From: Bacillus sp. REN3
GTDB lineage: Bacteria; Bacillota; Bacilli; Bacillales; Cytobacillaceae
Direction of reading: 5' to 3'
Length of the DNA stretch: 64,000 bases
Assembly: GCF_017912555.1 (NCBI RefSeq)
Contig: NZ_JAERSD010000010.1
Coordinates: forward strand, 62,001 to 126,000
Part shown: one piece after another, positions 8,354-17,849 of the stretch
Layout of the letters: each line of letters begins with the position of its first letter
Position numbering within the stretch: position 1 is the stretch's first letter
Notes under the pieces: generated by a model
Database searches by the model: none
Seen by the model: only the letters and a program-made list of their open reading frames with translations
Told to the model about the DNA's origin: nothing
Position numbers and translations under genes: made by a program

Positions 8354-9814
8354 TTAAGCTTTTTGATAGCGAAGAATCGGCTTTCTTGCTGCGGTTGTTT
8401 CATCCAGTCGGCCTACTACAGTAGAGTGAGGTGCTTCCTGGACGATTTCCGGATTTTCCTCTGCTTCCTTTGCGATCTGGATCATCGCATCGATGAAAGC
8501 ATCCAGAGTTTCTTTCGATTCGGTTTCAGTCGGCTCGATCATGATTGCCTCTTCCACGTTCAGCGGGAAGTAAATGGTTGGCGGGTGGTATCCGAAATCA
8601 AGCAGTCGCTTAGCGATGTCGAGTGTACGGACACCAAGCTTTTTCTGGCGCTTACCGCTCAATACGAACTCGTGCTTGCAGTGCCTGTTGAATGGGAGGT
8701 CGTAATATTCTGCCAGCCTTCTCATCATATAATTAGCGTTCAAGACAGCATATTCTGTCACTGCCTTCAAACCGTCCGGGCCCATCGTCCTGATGTATGT
8801 GTAAGCGCGGACATTTATCCCGAAATTCCCATAGAATGGCTTGACTCGTCCAATTGACTGAGGGCGGTCATAGTCAAATCCGTATTTGCCATCCTGCTTC
8901 GTTAAGATTGGTTTCGGAAGGAATGGCACCAGGTCAGCTTTGACTCCTACTGGACCGGATCCTGGGCCGCCGCCGCCGTGGGGGCCAGTGAATGTCTTAT
9001 GCAAATTCAGATGGACGACATCGAATCCCATGTCCCCCGGCCGGGCCTTTGACATGACCGCATTCAGATTCGCACCGTCATAATAAAGCTTACCTCCTGC
9101 ACTGTGGACGATTTCAGCCATTTCAAGGATGTTTTCTTCAAAAAGTCCAAGGGTATTCGGGTTGGTGAGCATCAATGCCGCTGTATCCTCGCCAACTACC
9201 TTCCTGAGGTCTTCCAAGTCGACAAGGCCATTCTCATCCGACTTAACAGTGATTGTCTCGAATCCGGCAACTGTTGCTGAAGCGGGATTCGTTCCGTGCG
9301 CCGAATCAGGGACGATGACCTTTGTACGCTTGTCATCCCCGTTTGCTTCGTGGAAAGCACGGATCATCATCAATCCTGTCCATTCACCGTGGGCTCCGGC
9401 AGCCGGCTGCAAGGTTACTTCATCCATACCAGTTATTTCAATCAGATGCTGCTGCAGATCATACATAAGTTCAAGAGCTCCCTGAACCGAACTTTCATCC
9501 TGGAGTGGGTGCAGATGCGCGAATCCATCGAAGCGAGCAACGTTCTCATTCATTTTCGGGTTGTATTTCATTGTGCAGGAGCCAAGAGGATAAAATCCTG
9601 AATCGACGCCATGGTTGCGCTTCGATAACGCTGTATAGTGGCGCATGATATCAAGCTCGGATGCCTCTGGCAGTTCCGGTTCGTCTTCGCGAAGGAAACC
9701 TTCAGGCAATAATGCGGCCAAATCGAGTTCGGGCACATCCATTTCCGGCAGGCTGTAGCCGACTCTGCCTGGAGTACTTAGTTCAAAAATGAGTGGCTGG
9801 TCTTCCTTATGCAT
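8354..9814 (-). CDS. gcvPB: Glycine dehydrogenase (decarboxylating), subunit 2
   Basis: 486 aa beta subunit of the P protein of the glycine cleavage system, carrying the PLP site: it decarboxylates glycine and passes aminomethyl to lipoyl-GcvH. The PLP-binding lysine is Lys273 in [31 protein letters not shown] and YYDGANLNA are further PLP-domain signatures. It overlaps gcvPA by 8 bases (ATGCATAA), so the two subunits are translationally coupled. The split alpha/beta form is typical of Firmicutes. It is the last gene of the riboswitch-controlled gcvT-gcvPA-gcvPB operon. Confidence 0.97.
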   Translation of the reverse strand: MHKEDQPLIFELSTPGRVGYSLPEMDVPELDLAALLPEGFLREDEPELPEASELDIMRHYTALSKRNHGVDSGFYPLGSCTMKYNPKMNENVARFDGFAHLHPLQDESSVQGALELMYDLQQHLIEITGMDEVTLQPAAGAHGEWTGLMMIRAFHEANGDDKRTKVIVPDSAHGTNPASATVAGFETITVKSDENGLVDLEDLRKVVGEDTAALMLTNPNTLGLFEENILEMAEIVHSAGGKLYYDGANLNAVMSKARPGDMGFDVVHLNLHKTFTGPHGGGGPGSGPVGVKADLVPFLPKPILTKQDGKYGFDYDRPQSIGRVKPFYGNFGINVRAYTYIRTMGPDGLKAVTEYAVLNANYMMRRLAEYYDLPFNRHCKHEFVLSGKRQKKLGVRTLDIAKRLLDFGYHPPTIYFPLNVEEAIMIEPTETESKETLDAFIDAMIQIAKEAEENPEIVQEAPHSTVVGRLDETTAARKPILRYQKA

Positions 9815-11153
9815 TGAAATCCCCCATTTCCTTTACAAATGTGTCGATCTCTTCTTTTGTCCTCAGTTCGGTGATGGCGACAAGCATATGCTGCTCCAGC
9901 TCAGGGAAGTCCCTTCCGAGGTCATAGCCGCCGATGATGCCTTTCGCCAGGAGATGTTCATTGATTTCCTTGACAGGTTTATTGACTTTAACGACAAACT
10001 CATTGAAGGAGTGGCCGTCGAATGCAATCACAAAACCATTTTCCTTGAACGCCTTTTTAGCATAGTGGGCTTTCTGGATGTTGTCAGCTGCCATTTCGCG
10101 GACGCCCTTTTTGCCTAACGCAGTCATCGCAACAGAAGCGGCCAGAGCGTTTAGAGCCTGGTTCGAGCAAATATTCGAAGTTGCTTTATCGCGGCGGATA
10201 TGCTGCTCGCGTGCCTGGAGAGTCAATACGAACCCTCTGCGCCCCGCATCATCCTTTGTCTGGCCGACAAGCCTTCCAGGGACTTTCCTGACAAGCTTTC
10301 CTGTCACGGCAAAATAACCGCAGTGCGGACCGCCGAAAGCAGTCGGGATCCCGAATGGCTGGGCATCGCCGGTGACAATATCAGCACCGAACTTTCCTGG
10401 CGGGGTCAATACTCCAAGGGAAAGCGGATTGCTTGAGACGACAAACAACGATTTCTGTTCGTGGGCAATTTCCTCGATTTCCTTCATTGATTCGATCCTG
10501 CCAAAGAAGTTAGGATACTGGACTATTACTGCTGCAGTATCTTCACCTGCCATATTTTTCAGTTCAGCCAGATCCGTAACACCATCCTTGTGGGGAATCT
10601 CGACAACCTCAATATATTGTCCTTTCGCATAAGTGCGGACTACATCCTTATATTCCGGATGAACCGTGCTTGAAATCAGTATTTTTTTACGTTTTGTATG
10701 CCCGGCACTGAGCATCGCGGCTTCTGCGAGAGCAGTACCTCCATCGTACATGGACGAGTTTGCTACTTCCATCCCTGTCAGCTCGCAGATCATCGTCTGG
10801 AACTCAAATATAGCCTGCAGTTCTCCCTGGGAGATTTCCGGCTGGTATGGAGTATAGGCAGTATAGAATTCAGAGCGCGATAGGACATGGTCTACGATGA
10901 CCGGTATGTAATGGTCATATACACCCGCTCCAATGAATGAGGAGTACTTCTTCAAATCAGCATTTTTTGCAGCCATCTGTGATAACTCTTTCATCAAGGC
11001 TGTCTCTGATTTCGCAGGTTTGATGCGGTATTCTCCAGCGAAACGGACTTTTTCAGGTATATCACTGAAGAGCTCGTCAATCGACTTTACGCCAATCGTT
11101 TCCAACATTGCGTTTTTATCACTTTCAGTCAGCGGTAAATAGCGATGCTTCAT
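9807..11153 (-). CDS. gcvPA: Glycine dehydrogenase (decarboxylating), subunit 1
   Basis: 448 aa alpha subunit of the split P protein. It has the fold type I aminotransferase layout ([52 protein letters not shown]) but no catalytic lysine, as expected for this subunit. I start at ATG 11153 ([17 protein letters not shown]), with GAGGGG upstream, rather than at a longer in-frame ATG inside gcvT. It follows gcvT after 22 bases and overlaps gcvPB. Confidence 0.97.
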   Translation of the reverse strand: MKHRYLPLTESDKNAMLETIGVKSIDELFSDIPEKVRFAGEYRIKPAKSETALMKELSQMAAKNADLKKYSSFIGAGVYDHYIPVIVDHVLSRSEFYTAYTPYQPEISQGELQAIFEFQTMICELTGMEVANSSMYDGGTALAEAAMLSAGHTKRKKILISSTVHPEYKDVVRTYAKGQYIEVVEIPHKDGVTDLAELKNMAGEDTAAVIVQYPNFFGRIESMKEIEEIAHEQKSLFVVSSNPLSLGVLTPPGKFGADIVTGDAQPFGIPTAFGGPHCGYFAVTGKLVRKVPGRLVGQTKDDAGRRGFVLTLQAREQHIRRDKATSNICSNQALNALAASVAMTALGKKGVREMAADNIQKAHYAKKAFKENGFVIAFDGHSFNEFVVKVNKPVKEINEHLLAKGIIGGYDLGRDFPELEQHMLVAITELRTKEEIDTFVKEMGDFNA

Positions 11154-11175
11154 ATCTCTTTCCCCTCTTCCATTT

Positions 11176-12282
11176 TTACTTTTTGTCTCTTTTATAAAAA
11201 GGTGTCGCTGAAACAATGGCTTTCAGGCGTTTTCCTCGTATTTCAACTTCCAATTCATTGCCCAGCCCGGATTCTTTGGAATCAACAAGCGCAAGCCCGA
11301 TATTTTTCTTCAGCGTAGGCGATTGTGTACCGGTGGTAACCTCGCCAATTTTCACATTCCCTTTATAAACAGGATACCCATGGCGCGGAATGCCGCGGTC
11401 AAGCATCTCGATTCCGACAAGCTTTCTTGGTACGCCATTTTCTTTTTGTTCCAGCAAAGCGTCTTTTCCAATGAAGTCTGCATCTTTGTTCAATTTGACT
11501 GCAAAGCCGATTCCTGCTTCAAGCGGGGTGATATCCGGGGATAGCTCCTGGCCATACAATGCAAGATTGGCCTCGAAGCGGAGCGTATCCCTGGCTCCAA
11601 GCCCGCATGGCAGCACACCCTCTTCCTTTCCTGCTTCAAGGATTTTTTTCCACAGGCTCACTGCATCTTCAGGCTTGCAATAAATTTCAAAACCATCTTC
11701 CCCGGTATAGCCGGTCCTTGAGACGAGGGTTTTCCTGCCATCAAGCTTTACTTCCGGATTGAACCTAAAAAATCCAATCTTGCTCAAATCGTGATCAGGT
11801 GAAAGCTTCTGCAGTACAGATTCAGCCAAGGGTCCTTGTATGGCAAGCTGGGCATAGTCTTCTGAAAGGTTCTCGACTGTAGCCTCACCCTCCAGGTGGT
11901 TTTTCATCCATTCATAATCCTTATCGATATTGGAAGCATTGACAACCAAGAGATAATGATTGTCACCCAGCTTGTAGACGAGAAGGTCATCAACAGTACC
12001 GCCATTTTCGTAGCACATCGCCGTATAGATGGCTTTGCCGTCGGTGAGTTTTGAAATATCATTGGTAAGTAATTTTTGCAAATAGGACAGGCTATCCGGG
12101 CCTTTCACTTCAATTTCGCCCATATGGGAAACATCGAATAATCCCGCTCTTGTCCGGACCGCTTCGTGTTCCTCCTTAATGCTTGAAAACTGAACAGGGA
12201 GTTCCCAGCCTCCGAAGTCAATCGTTTTTCCTCCATATTCCTTGTAAAGCTCGAATAAAGGTGTTCTTTTCAATTCTGACAT
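11176..12282 (-). CDS. gcvT: Glycine cleavage system T protein (aminomethyltransferase)
   Basis: 368 aa tetrahydrofolate-dependent T protein that takes the aminomethyl group from the H protein, releasing ammonia and giving 5,10-methylene-THF. Signatures: [70 protein letters not shown], and the C-terminal barrel with [19 protein letters not shown]. The start is one of two adjacent ATGs (12285 or 12282) after a GGGGG ribosome binding site; I prefer 12282, which gives [16 protein letters not shown]. First gene of the operon, directly after a glycine riboswitch with terminator. Confidence 0.96.
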   Translation of the reverse strand: MSELKRTPLFELYKEYGGKTIDFGGWELPVQFSSIKEEHEAVRTRAGLFDVSHMGEIEVKGPDSLSYLQKLLTNDISKLTDGKAIYTAMCYENGGTVDDLLVYKLGDNHYLLVVNASNIDKDYEWMKNHLEGEATVENLSEDYAQLAIQGPLAESVLQKLSPDHDLSKIGFFRFNPEVKLDGRKTLVSRTGYTGEDGFEIYCKPEDAVSLWKKILEAGKEEGVLPCGLGARDTLRFEANLALYGQELSPDITPLEAGIGFAVKLNKDADFIGKDALLEQKENGVPRKLVGIEMLDRGIPRHGYPVYKGNVKIGEVTTGTQSPTLKKNIGLALVDSKESGLGNELEVEIRGKRLKAIVSATPFYKRDKK

Positions 12283-12339
12283 CATATATCCCCCTTCGTC
12301 CTTCGCCTCAAAATTCCGCAGGCAAAACATGACGAACAT

Positions 12340-12538
12340 AAAAAAGACAGAGTCCCCCCTCGAAAAAAGAGAAGGTCTCTGTCCTTTCACCTGAAAGTTT
12401 ACCCGTAAAGGCTTTCCCCTTTGGTGGCTTCCAGTTTTTGAAAGCGCTCTCCAGAGATGCGTCAAACAAGAGTTCTTTTGCCTGAGAGATTCACAAATCA
12501 TGCTTGCTCCTTCGGCGCTACTCGAGTAGTCTCTCCCC
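12340..12538 (-). ncRNA. Tandem glycine riboswitch with terminator, leader of gcvT
   Basis: The minus strand reads through two glycine aptamers: the first starts GGGGAGAGACTACTCGAGTAG and closes with CTCTCAGGCAAAAGAAC; the second contains CATCTCTGGAGAGC and closes with TTTCAGGTGAAAGGACAGAG. After it GACAGAG ... CTCTGTC plus TTTTTT (12340-12383) forms a terminator whose 5' arm overlaps the end of aptamer 2. Glycine binding should free the operon for read-through, giving feed-forward control of glycine breakdown. Confidence 0.93.
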
Positions 12539-12721
12539 TTGTCATCATTCGCATTATATTATTTTCCAAATTGGGCATGCTATACGATATTCATCATGCT
12601 ATGCCTGCGGTTTTTCAAAAACTATAAAATGAAAAATTTCAAAACATTCAAAGCTAACTTCATCTTACATTAGACTGACTGGTTCGGCAATATATAAATA
12701 TTTCAAAAAGAGGTGAGTTAA

Positions 12722-14410
12722 ATGTCTATTCAAATAAACTTTGATTCATCCTGGCAGGACGGTTTGGCAGAACGGATCGAGAACGATGGGCCATGGGGGA
12801 ATTGGGAGCTTTTCAAGCTGGCCGTCGAGATAGAGAAACATACCATCATCCCTGAATTTGAAGGACTTCAGGCACCGGTGCACCTGCCAGGGCTTACCCC
12901 CCTTCCCCATCAGCTTGAGGTCGCCAGGCAGGTAATCGAAAACATGAATGGAAAAGCGATTCTTGCGGATGAAGTCGGCCTCGGAAAAACAATCGAGGCC
13001 GGGCTCATCCTCAAGGAATATATGATCAGAGGACTTGTGAAAAAGGTGCTGATCCTTGTCCCCGCCTCGCTTGTGTCCCAATGGGCGATGGAGCTGAACA
13101 CGAAATTTCACATTCCTGCCGTTGCGCAGCGTAAAAGCTATGTGTGGGAGCAGTGCGATGTAGTGGTGTCTTCGATTGATACTGCAAAACGCAACCCCCA
13201 CCGGGAGATCATTTACAATCAGGATTACGACCTGATTATCATTGATGAAGCTCACAAGCTAAAAAATAACAAAACTAAAAACTATGAATTCGTCCAGAAC
13301 CTGAAGAAACGATTTTGCCTCCTGTTGACCGCTACTCCGATCCAGAACCGCCTTGAAGAAATCTTCAATCTGGTTTCCCTCCTGAAACCTGGCCATCTGG
13401 GAAATGAAGCGGCATTTTTCGAAAAATATAAGAAAGACTCCCGCTCAGTATCGGATGACGAGCATCTAAGGGAGCTGGTCAATAAGGTGATGATCCGTAA
13501 CAGGCGTGCCGATACCGGGATCGAGTGGACCAAACGCCATGTCGAAACAATTGTCATCGAGTTTTCAAAGGAGGAACAGGCCTTATATGACATGATTTTA
13601 GGCTTGCGTGAGTCCGATGGTGGCCTTTCTGCAAGCCAGTTTTCGCTTATGACACTGCAAAGGGAGGCCTGCAGCAGCAGGGAAGCGGTTTTTTATACAC
13701 TAAAGAACATGCTCCAAAGGCAGGAAAACCCTTCAGAAAGCTATAAGGGCACGATTGACATGCTAGTTAAACGTGTCGAAGAAGTGAAAAGTAACTCAAA
13801 AGCTGAAAAAGCATTGGAACTGATCAAAAAAATCGGCGACAAAGTGATTATCTTTACAGAATACCGCGCGACCCAGCTGTATCTCCAATGGTTCCTGAAG
13901 CAAAACGGAATCACGTCTGTCCCTTTCCGCGGCGGCTTCAAACGGGGGAAAAAGGACTGGATGCGGGAATTGTTCCAAAAGAATGTACAAGTGTTGATCG
14001 CTACTGAAGCCGGAGGAGAGGGAATCAATCTTCAGTTTTGCAGCCATATCATCAACTTTGATCTGCCATGGAACCCCATGAGACTAGAGCAGCGTATTGG
14101 ACGGATACACCGCCTCGGACAGGAAAAAGATGTAAGGATCTATAATTTTGCAACCAAGAATACGGTAGAAGAGCATATCCTGAAACTCCTGTACGAAAAA
14201 ATCAATTTATTTGAAAAAGTCATCGGCGAACTGGATGATATCCTGACCAGGCTTGAATTTGGGAGTATCGAAGACCATCTAGTTGATATATTCGGCAAGT
14301 CGTCGTCAGAAGGTGAGATGAGGATAAAAATCGATAATCTGACATCGATGATCCAGCTGGCAGAAGAAATGAAGGAGGGCAAGCAGCGTGCAGCAACAGG
14401 CGATTCATGA
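12722..14410 (+). CDS. yqhH: SNF2-family DEAD/DEAH helicase-like ATPase YqhH
   Basis: 562 aa Swi2/Snf2-type ATPase, probably moving double-stranded DNA without strand opening. Motifs: Q-like PLPHQLEVARQ, Walker A DEVGLGKTIEAG (residues 83-94), DEAH box (IIIDEAHKLKNN), motif III LLTATPIQN, motif V TEAGGEGINLQFC and motif VI QRIGRIHRLGQ. GAGGTGA precedes ATG 12722. It is transcribed away from gcvT and overlaps yqhG by 23 bases, so the pair is coupled. The biological role is not established; a link to DNA repair or remodelling is inference. Confidence 0.92.
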   Translation: MSIQINFDSSWQDGLAERIENDGPWGNWELFKLAVEIEKHTIIPEFEGLQAPVHLPGLTPLPHQLEVARQVIENMNGKAILADEVGLGKTIEAGLILKEYMIRGLVKKVLILVPASLVSQWAMELNTKFHIPAVAQRKSYVWEQCDVVVSSIDTAKRNPHREIIYNQDYDLIIIDEAHKLKNNKTKNYEFVQNLKKRFCLLLTATPIQNRLEEIFNLVSLLKPGHLGNEAAFFEKYKKDSRSVSDDEHLRELVNKVMIRNRRADTGIEWTKRHVETIVIEFSKEEQALYDMILGLRESDGGLSASQFSLMTLQREACSSREAVFYTLKNMLQRQENPSESYKGTIDMLVKRVEEVKSNSKAEKALELIKKIGDKVIIFTEYRATQLYLQWFLKQNGITSVPFRGGFKRGKKDWMRELFQKNVQVLIATEAGGEGINLQFCSHIINFDLPWNPMRLEQRIGRIHRLGQEKDVRIYNFATKNTVEEHILKLLYEKINLFEKVIGELDDILTRLEFGSIEDHLVDIFGKSSSEGEMRIKIDNLTSMIQLAEEMKEGKQRAATGDS

Positions 14411-15182
14411 ATTTTTGGTGAGGTATTTCCATGCCAATAACTGTGAAATAATTGAAAACAAACCTGGTTATCTGAATGTTCAGCTGACCATCGACCTGGA
14501 CAAGGAACTGATGAACCGCCCTTTTTACTGGCATTATCTCGAAAAGACTGGCGGCACTCCTAATCCTGCAAAACTGGCCTTTATCACGAATAAGCAGCAC
14601 GCCCCTGAAAATGCAAAAGGAGAAGCAATCTATTTCGGCTCGCCAAGGCTGCATCAAATCTTTCAGTCCACTAAAAATCTTGCAGGGTATATCAGGCTTT
14701 ATGAAAATAAAAGTCCAATGGCTGGCATGAATTTGCCTTTGATTCCCTGGCTGGGGTTGAATATGAAAATATCCTACCAGTGCGACCGCAAACGGGACGT
14801 GTTCAAATCGATCGGATTGAACTTGATCAATGGACGGTTGCTGGACGGATTCCACGACAGGCTGCTCCAGCTGCCGATGACACCAAAAATACCTGATTAC
14901 GCCTATACCTTATCGCCGCTCATACGGCCAGGAAGCGGAGTGGCAAGAGTCCATTCGTTTTTGTCATCGGAAATCAGCGTGGAAGACCATACATGGGCAG
15001 AAGAGGCCAGGAAGCGCTGGAAAAAAGATCTGGATTTATTGAATCATTTTTACGAAGGCATTGATGAAAAAACGGAAAGCTATGAAACGGAAAAGCTAGC
15101 CCTTCGTGAACAATACGAACCAAAGGTCAATATCTCAATTGTCAACGGAGGAGTATTCTACATTACTGAAAAAGCGATTTAA
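14388..15182 (+). CDS. yqhG: YqhG family protein, partner of YqhH
   Basis: 264 aa soluble protein of unknown function, always seen by me in the yqhH-yqhG order. It starts at GTG 14388, inside the end of yqhH, with AAGGAGGG upstream. The N-terminal half (residues 1-100) has YFHANNCEIIENKPGYLNVQ and FYWHYLEKTGGTPNP; the C-terminal region (about 195-245) is a charged, probably coiled helix. No enzymatic motif is visible. Overlap with the helicase gene suggests a stoichiometric partner or adaptor; this is inference. Confidence 0.85.
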   Translation: MQQQAIHEFLVRYFHANNCEIIENKPGYLNVQLTIDLDKELMNRPFYWHYLEKTGGTPNPAKLAFITNKQHAPENAKGEAIYFGSPRLHQIFQSTKNLAGYIRLYENKSPMAGMNLPLIPWLGLNMKISYQCDRKRDVFKSIGLNLINGRLLDGFHDRLLQLPMTPKIPDYAYTLSPLIRPGSGVARVHSFLSSEISVEDHTWAEEARKRWKKDLDLLNHFYEGIDEKTESYETEKLALREQYEPKVNISIVNGGVFYITEKAI

Positions 15183-15190
15183 AAGGTGGA

Positions 15191-15215
15191 AGCCCGGCTG
15201 CAGCTTCGCCGGGCT
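15191..15215. terminator. Hairpin between convergent yqhG and yqzE
   Basis: AGCCCGGC-tgcagcttc-GCCGGGCT. T-runs on either side are short, so it is a moderate terminator at best. Confidence 0.5.
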
Positions 15216-15220
15216 CCCGA

Positions 15221-15400
15221 TCACTTTTTCTTTTTGAAGCTGGACATCAGCAGGAAGGGAAGAATCCCGAACCATCTGTATAAAAAGGTTCCTTCCCCAT
15301 CCTTTTTGGCCTGCTTTCTCTTTTTCCTTTCTTCTTTCGGCTGGTCTATATACTTCACAAACGTCTGGGTTAGATACTTTACGTAGTCATTTGTCTTCAT
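15221..15400 (-). CDS. yqzE: YqzE-like small basic protein
   Basis: 59 aa, highly basic (KEERKKRKQAKK in the middle, FKKKK at the end) with a short hydrophobic patch (FGILPFLLMS). The start MKTNDYVKYLTQTFVKYID at ATG 15400 has AGGTGG five bases upstream. Position at the end of the comG-aroK gene run matches the B. subtilis comG-yqzE arrangement, where the gene belongs to the competence transcript. Function unknown. Confidence 0.8.
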   Translation of the reverse strand: MKTNDYVKYLTQTFVKYIDQPKEERKKRKQAKKDGEGTFLYRWFGILPFLLMSSFKKKK

Positions 15401-15441
15401 GGTTCCACCTGCCTTCATACAATTACAAGTATAACCATGGC

Positions 15442-15942
15442 TTATTGTTTCATACGTCTGATGATTTCTTCAGCTATTTCCCCGACGCCCTTCCCAGTTG
15501 TGTCGATTTCAAGATGGGCTGCCTGACGATACAGCGGCAGCCGTTCACTATATAATGCCTCCGCCTTCTCCCGCTTTTTGTGTTGAAGCAATGGCCTGGT
15601 CGTATCCTCCCTTAAACGTTCGAGGATTTCCGCCGGTTCTGCAAATAAAAAAACAACCAATCCCTTTTCTTTCATTGCTCTGCGGTTCGTTTCCCGCAAG
15701 ATTGCTCCGCCGCCTGTAGCAATAACCGCATTTTCTGAAGGCATTGCCTGAATTATTTCCGTCTCCTTTTTCCTGAAGCTTTGCTCTCCTTCAGTAGCAA
15801 AAATCATGTTGATGGCTTTTCCAGATGCTTTGATGATTTCTTCATCTGTGTCAAAACAGCCAACGGATAATCTTTCCGCCAATTCTTTAGAAACCGACGT
15901 CTTTCCCGCCCCCATAAAACCAATCAAGTAAATTGCTTTCAT
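15442..15942 (-). CDS. aroK: Shikimate kinase
   Basis: 166 aa NMP-kinase-fold enzyme that phosphorylates shikimate at O3 using ATP. Walker A GFMGAGKTS at residues 8-16, shikimate-binding FDTDEEI (about 30-36), FATEGEQSFRKKE (around 49-61), the glycine-rich GGGAI (around 78-82) and the lid RPLL (116-119). GGGGG lies before ATG 15942. It sits between comGG and yqzE, all on the minus strand with short gaps, so it is probably transcribed at least partly with the comG operon. A second shikimate pathway gene, aroQ, lies 15 kb away in this window. Confidence 0.93.
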   Translation of the reverse strand: MKAIYLIGFMGAGKTSVSKELAERLSVGCFDTDEEIIKASGKAINMIFATEGEQSFRKKETEIIQAMPSENAVIATGGGAILRETNRRAMKEKGLVVFLFAEPAEILERLREDTTRPLLQHKKREKAEALYSERLPLYRQAAHLEIDTTGKGVGEIAEEIIRRMKQ

Positions 15943-15960
15943 AGACTTAATCCCCCGCCA

Positions 15961-16314
15961 TTACTTTTCTGTCCATTTTACCATCTGGCCTTTTACTTTG
16001 TCATATTCACAAGCAGCTTCCCTTTTTTCGCCATTATCAAGCGACATATAAAAGATTATTTTTTCCCTGTCAGCTGATAACGGATAAGTTTGGTATTTGA
16101 CAATTCCCCTCATGAACCGGAAGGATCCTTCCCCTTGCCAGTCGGTTTTTTGGACAAGTGATTCAGCAGCCTGAAGGGAGCAGAACAGATAATATTCCTG
16201 CAGCCTAATTGTCTCCGTCTCCTTTAGAAACCGTGCCTCAGCAACATATTGCTGGGCCGCCATCATCAAAAGCAAGGTCATGAAAAATAAAAAGATGATG
16301 GTTAGAGGATACAT
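15961..16314 (-). CDS. comGG: Competence pseudopilus protein ComGG
   Basis: Minor pseudopilin of the DNA-uptake pilus. The hydrophobic N-terminal helix (MYPLTIIFLFFMTLLLMMAAQ) is followed by an acidic soluble domain; the C-terminus KGQMVKWTEK resembles the B. subtilis ComGG end (KKLLRWTE). ATG 16314 is preceded by AAGG only. The reading frame stays open upstream and encodes KCQQGF directly before this Met, equivalent to RGF in B. subtilis ComGG, but offers no ATG, GTG or TTG there. The true start is therefore uncertain. It is the last com gene, 18 bases before aroK. Confidence 0.8.
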   Translation of the reverse strand: MYPLTIIFLFFMTLLLMMAAQQYVAEARFLKETETIRLQEYYLFCSLQAAESLVQKTDWQGEGSFRFMRGIVKYQTYPLSADREKIIFYMSLDNGEKREAACEYDKVKGQMVKWTEK

Positions 16315-16343
16315 GAAGCCTTGCTGGCATTTCTTGGAACGTT

Positions 16344-16805
16344 TTATTTTTGAATGAAATATTGGATTCTTAAAGAACGCCCTGAACCCGATAGATGGAC
16401 GGCAAATATTTCAACCCCTCCCTCAAACTCCCCTAACTTCAGACTAGAAATATTCTGAAGAAGGATTTCATGTCCTTCGTTGTCAACCCTTCTCCTGATC
16501 GAGTTTCCGTACTTTTCATATAAGACCGTTTTGCCATCCCCTTGCAATACAATCCTGTCAGCCTGGACAGAAACGGTCTCAGCGTTTTGGATTTCTTTTT
16601 TTGCCTGGATGCTGAAAAGCTCCCATTCCATTCTCCACAAGCCTTGCTCATAAATTCCATCAGCAAGAAATAGCTTTATGCCCATCGGAAAGATCGTTGC
16701 GATTACCAGCATGGTTGCCAGGCTTGTAATCATCTCTAGCATCGTGAAGCCTCGTTCATTCAGCATAAGCGCATTTTTTGCTGTCCTTTTGATGGTCGCC
16801 TTCAT
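16344..16805 (-). CDS. comGF: Competence pseudopilin ComGF
   Basis: Minor pseudopilin of the competence pilus. A class III leader (MLNERGF|TMLEMI, cleavage after Gly) is followed by a hydrophobic helix (ITSLATMLVIATIFPMGI) and a soluble domain with two-residue similarity to ComGF (RRRVDNEGHEILLQNISSL). The start at ATG 16805 has GGGAGGT ten bases upstream; a later in-frame ATG (16766, MLNERGF) would also give a functional leader. It overlaps the end of comGE. Confidence 0.85.
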   Translation of the reverse strand: MKATIKRTAKNALMLNERGFTMLEMITSLATMLVIATIFPMGIKLFLADGIYEQGLWRMEWELFSIQAKKEIQNAETVSVQADRIVLQGDGKTVLYEKYGNSIRRRVDNEGHEILLQNISSLKLGEFEGGVEIFAVHLSGSGRSLRIQYFIQK

Positions 16806-17091
16806 AATGGACACATACCTCCCGTGGAAGATCGTTCCCATCCTTGGCAACGGTCACGTTGTATTCAAATCCGTCTTTCACGATCAGGTTCCTTTCTGAT
16901 CCTTGACCGGCCTGCTTAATATACATCAGTTCATCATAAAGGATATGGATTGCATCGGCATCCTGCCTTGATTGGACAAGTTGGCTCCTGACATGGATGG
17001 AATAGGGAAGCAGAAAGGATCCCGCCATGAGGATAGCAGCCATGGAAAGGACCATCTCTACCAGGAAATATCCTTCATTCCTGTTTAACAT
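16756..17091 (-). CDS. comGE: Competence pseudopilin ComGE
   Basis: 111 aa minor pseudopilin. N-terminus MLNRNEGYFLVEMVLSMAAI is an atypical class III leader (GY instead of GF, then FLVE with the conserved Glu at position +5 region) and a transmembrane helix. GGGGAGG lies just before ATG 17091. It overlaps comGD by 17 bases and comGF by 50 bases, indicating strong translational coupling in the operon. Confidence 0.85.
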   Translation of the reverse strand: MLNRNEGYFLVEMVLSMAAILMAGSFLLPYSIHVRSQLVQSRQDADAIHILYDELMYIKQAGQGSERNLIVKDGFEYNVTVAKDGNDLPREVCVHYEGDHQKDSKKCAYAE

Positions 17092-17509
17092 AGAACCTCC
17101 CCTTCCCAATCTGGAATGTAAACCGATACGTCTTTTTTCCGGCTTGAATGTAAATTGATCCAAATTTATCAATATTCCCATTTGCAAGGTAACGAAAAAT
17201 TGAACTCATAGTGGCTGGCGTAACTTTGATTTCCCTTGAATAGTGCCTTTCAATCAAATAACCGCCCTCTCCAGCAGAAACAATATAAGCATATTGGTCA
17301 GGGAGAAGATAAACGGTGACATTTTTTTGGCGGCTAATGGCATATTGCTGAGCGTAAAACAAGTCGGACTTAAACTGGGACAAAAAGAGATGGGTTTGAA
17401 GGAAATCGCGCTGCGGAGTGAAAACGAAAAGGGAAGAAAAGGTAAGCATGAAAGCAGCAGATAGTACAATCAGCATTTCTATGAGAGTAAAACCGGAAGA
17501 TTGCCTCAT
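17075..17509 (-). CDS. comGD: Competence pseudopilin ComGD
   Basis: 144 aa minor pseudopilin: leader MRQSSGF|TLIEMLIVLS with the canonical G-F cleavage site and Glu5, transmembrane helix up to about residue 28, then a GspH-like globular domain. The start lies three bases after the comGC stop, so it depends on translation of comGC. Confidence 0.9.
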   Translation of the reverse strand: MRQSSGFTLIEMLIVLSAAFMLTFSSLFVFTPQRDFLQTHLFLSQFKSDLFYAQQYAISRQKNVTVYLLPDQYAYIVSAGEGGYLIERHYSREIKVTPATMSSIFRYLANGNIDKFGSIYIQAGKKTYRFTFQIGKGRFYVKQE

Positions 17510-17512
17510 GGG

Positions 17513-17824
17513 TCATTGGTTTGCCGGGATGACCCTGCCATCGGGAGTGATTTCGAGTTCGGTGCCATCCGGGCATTTTCCTTCTGCGCTTTTAAGATAA
17601 TTCTTACTGGCCAGTTCCGTAAATGTTGGCTGCGTAGTCGTATTTTGCTCTATTTTGTATGCCTGTATCTGACCCTCTATCATTTTTGCATATGCTGAGC
17701 AGCCTTTCGAGTTGATGTTCGAGCTATGCTTCGAAATATTCGGTACAGTGATGATCAATAAGACAGAAATGACGAGGAGGACAATCATCATTTCAATCAG
17801 CGTAAAGCCTTTTTGGTTTTTCAT
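17513..17824 (-). CDS. comGC: Major competence pseudopilin ComGC
   Basis: 103 aa major pseudopilin of the DNA-uptake pilus. Leader MKNQKGF|TLIEMMIVLLVISV is textbook, processed by ComC. The pair of cysteines (SKGCSAYAK and EGKCPDG) corresponds to the intramolecular disulfide known for ComGC. The C-terminus LEITPDGRVIPANQ is typical of the family. It lies 25 bases after comGB. Confidence 0.95.
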   Translation of the reverse strand: MKNQKGFTLIEMMIVLLVISVLLIITVPNISKHSSNINSKGCSAYAKMIEGQIQAYKIEQNTTTQPTFTELASKNYLKSAEGKCPDGTELEITPDGRVIPANQ

Positions 17825-17849
17825 CGACTTTTTCTCCTTTTTGTTGATA

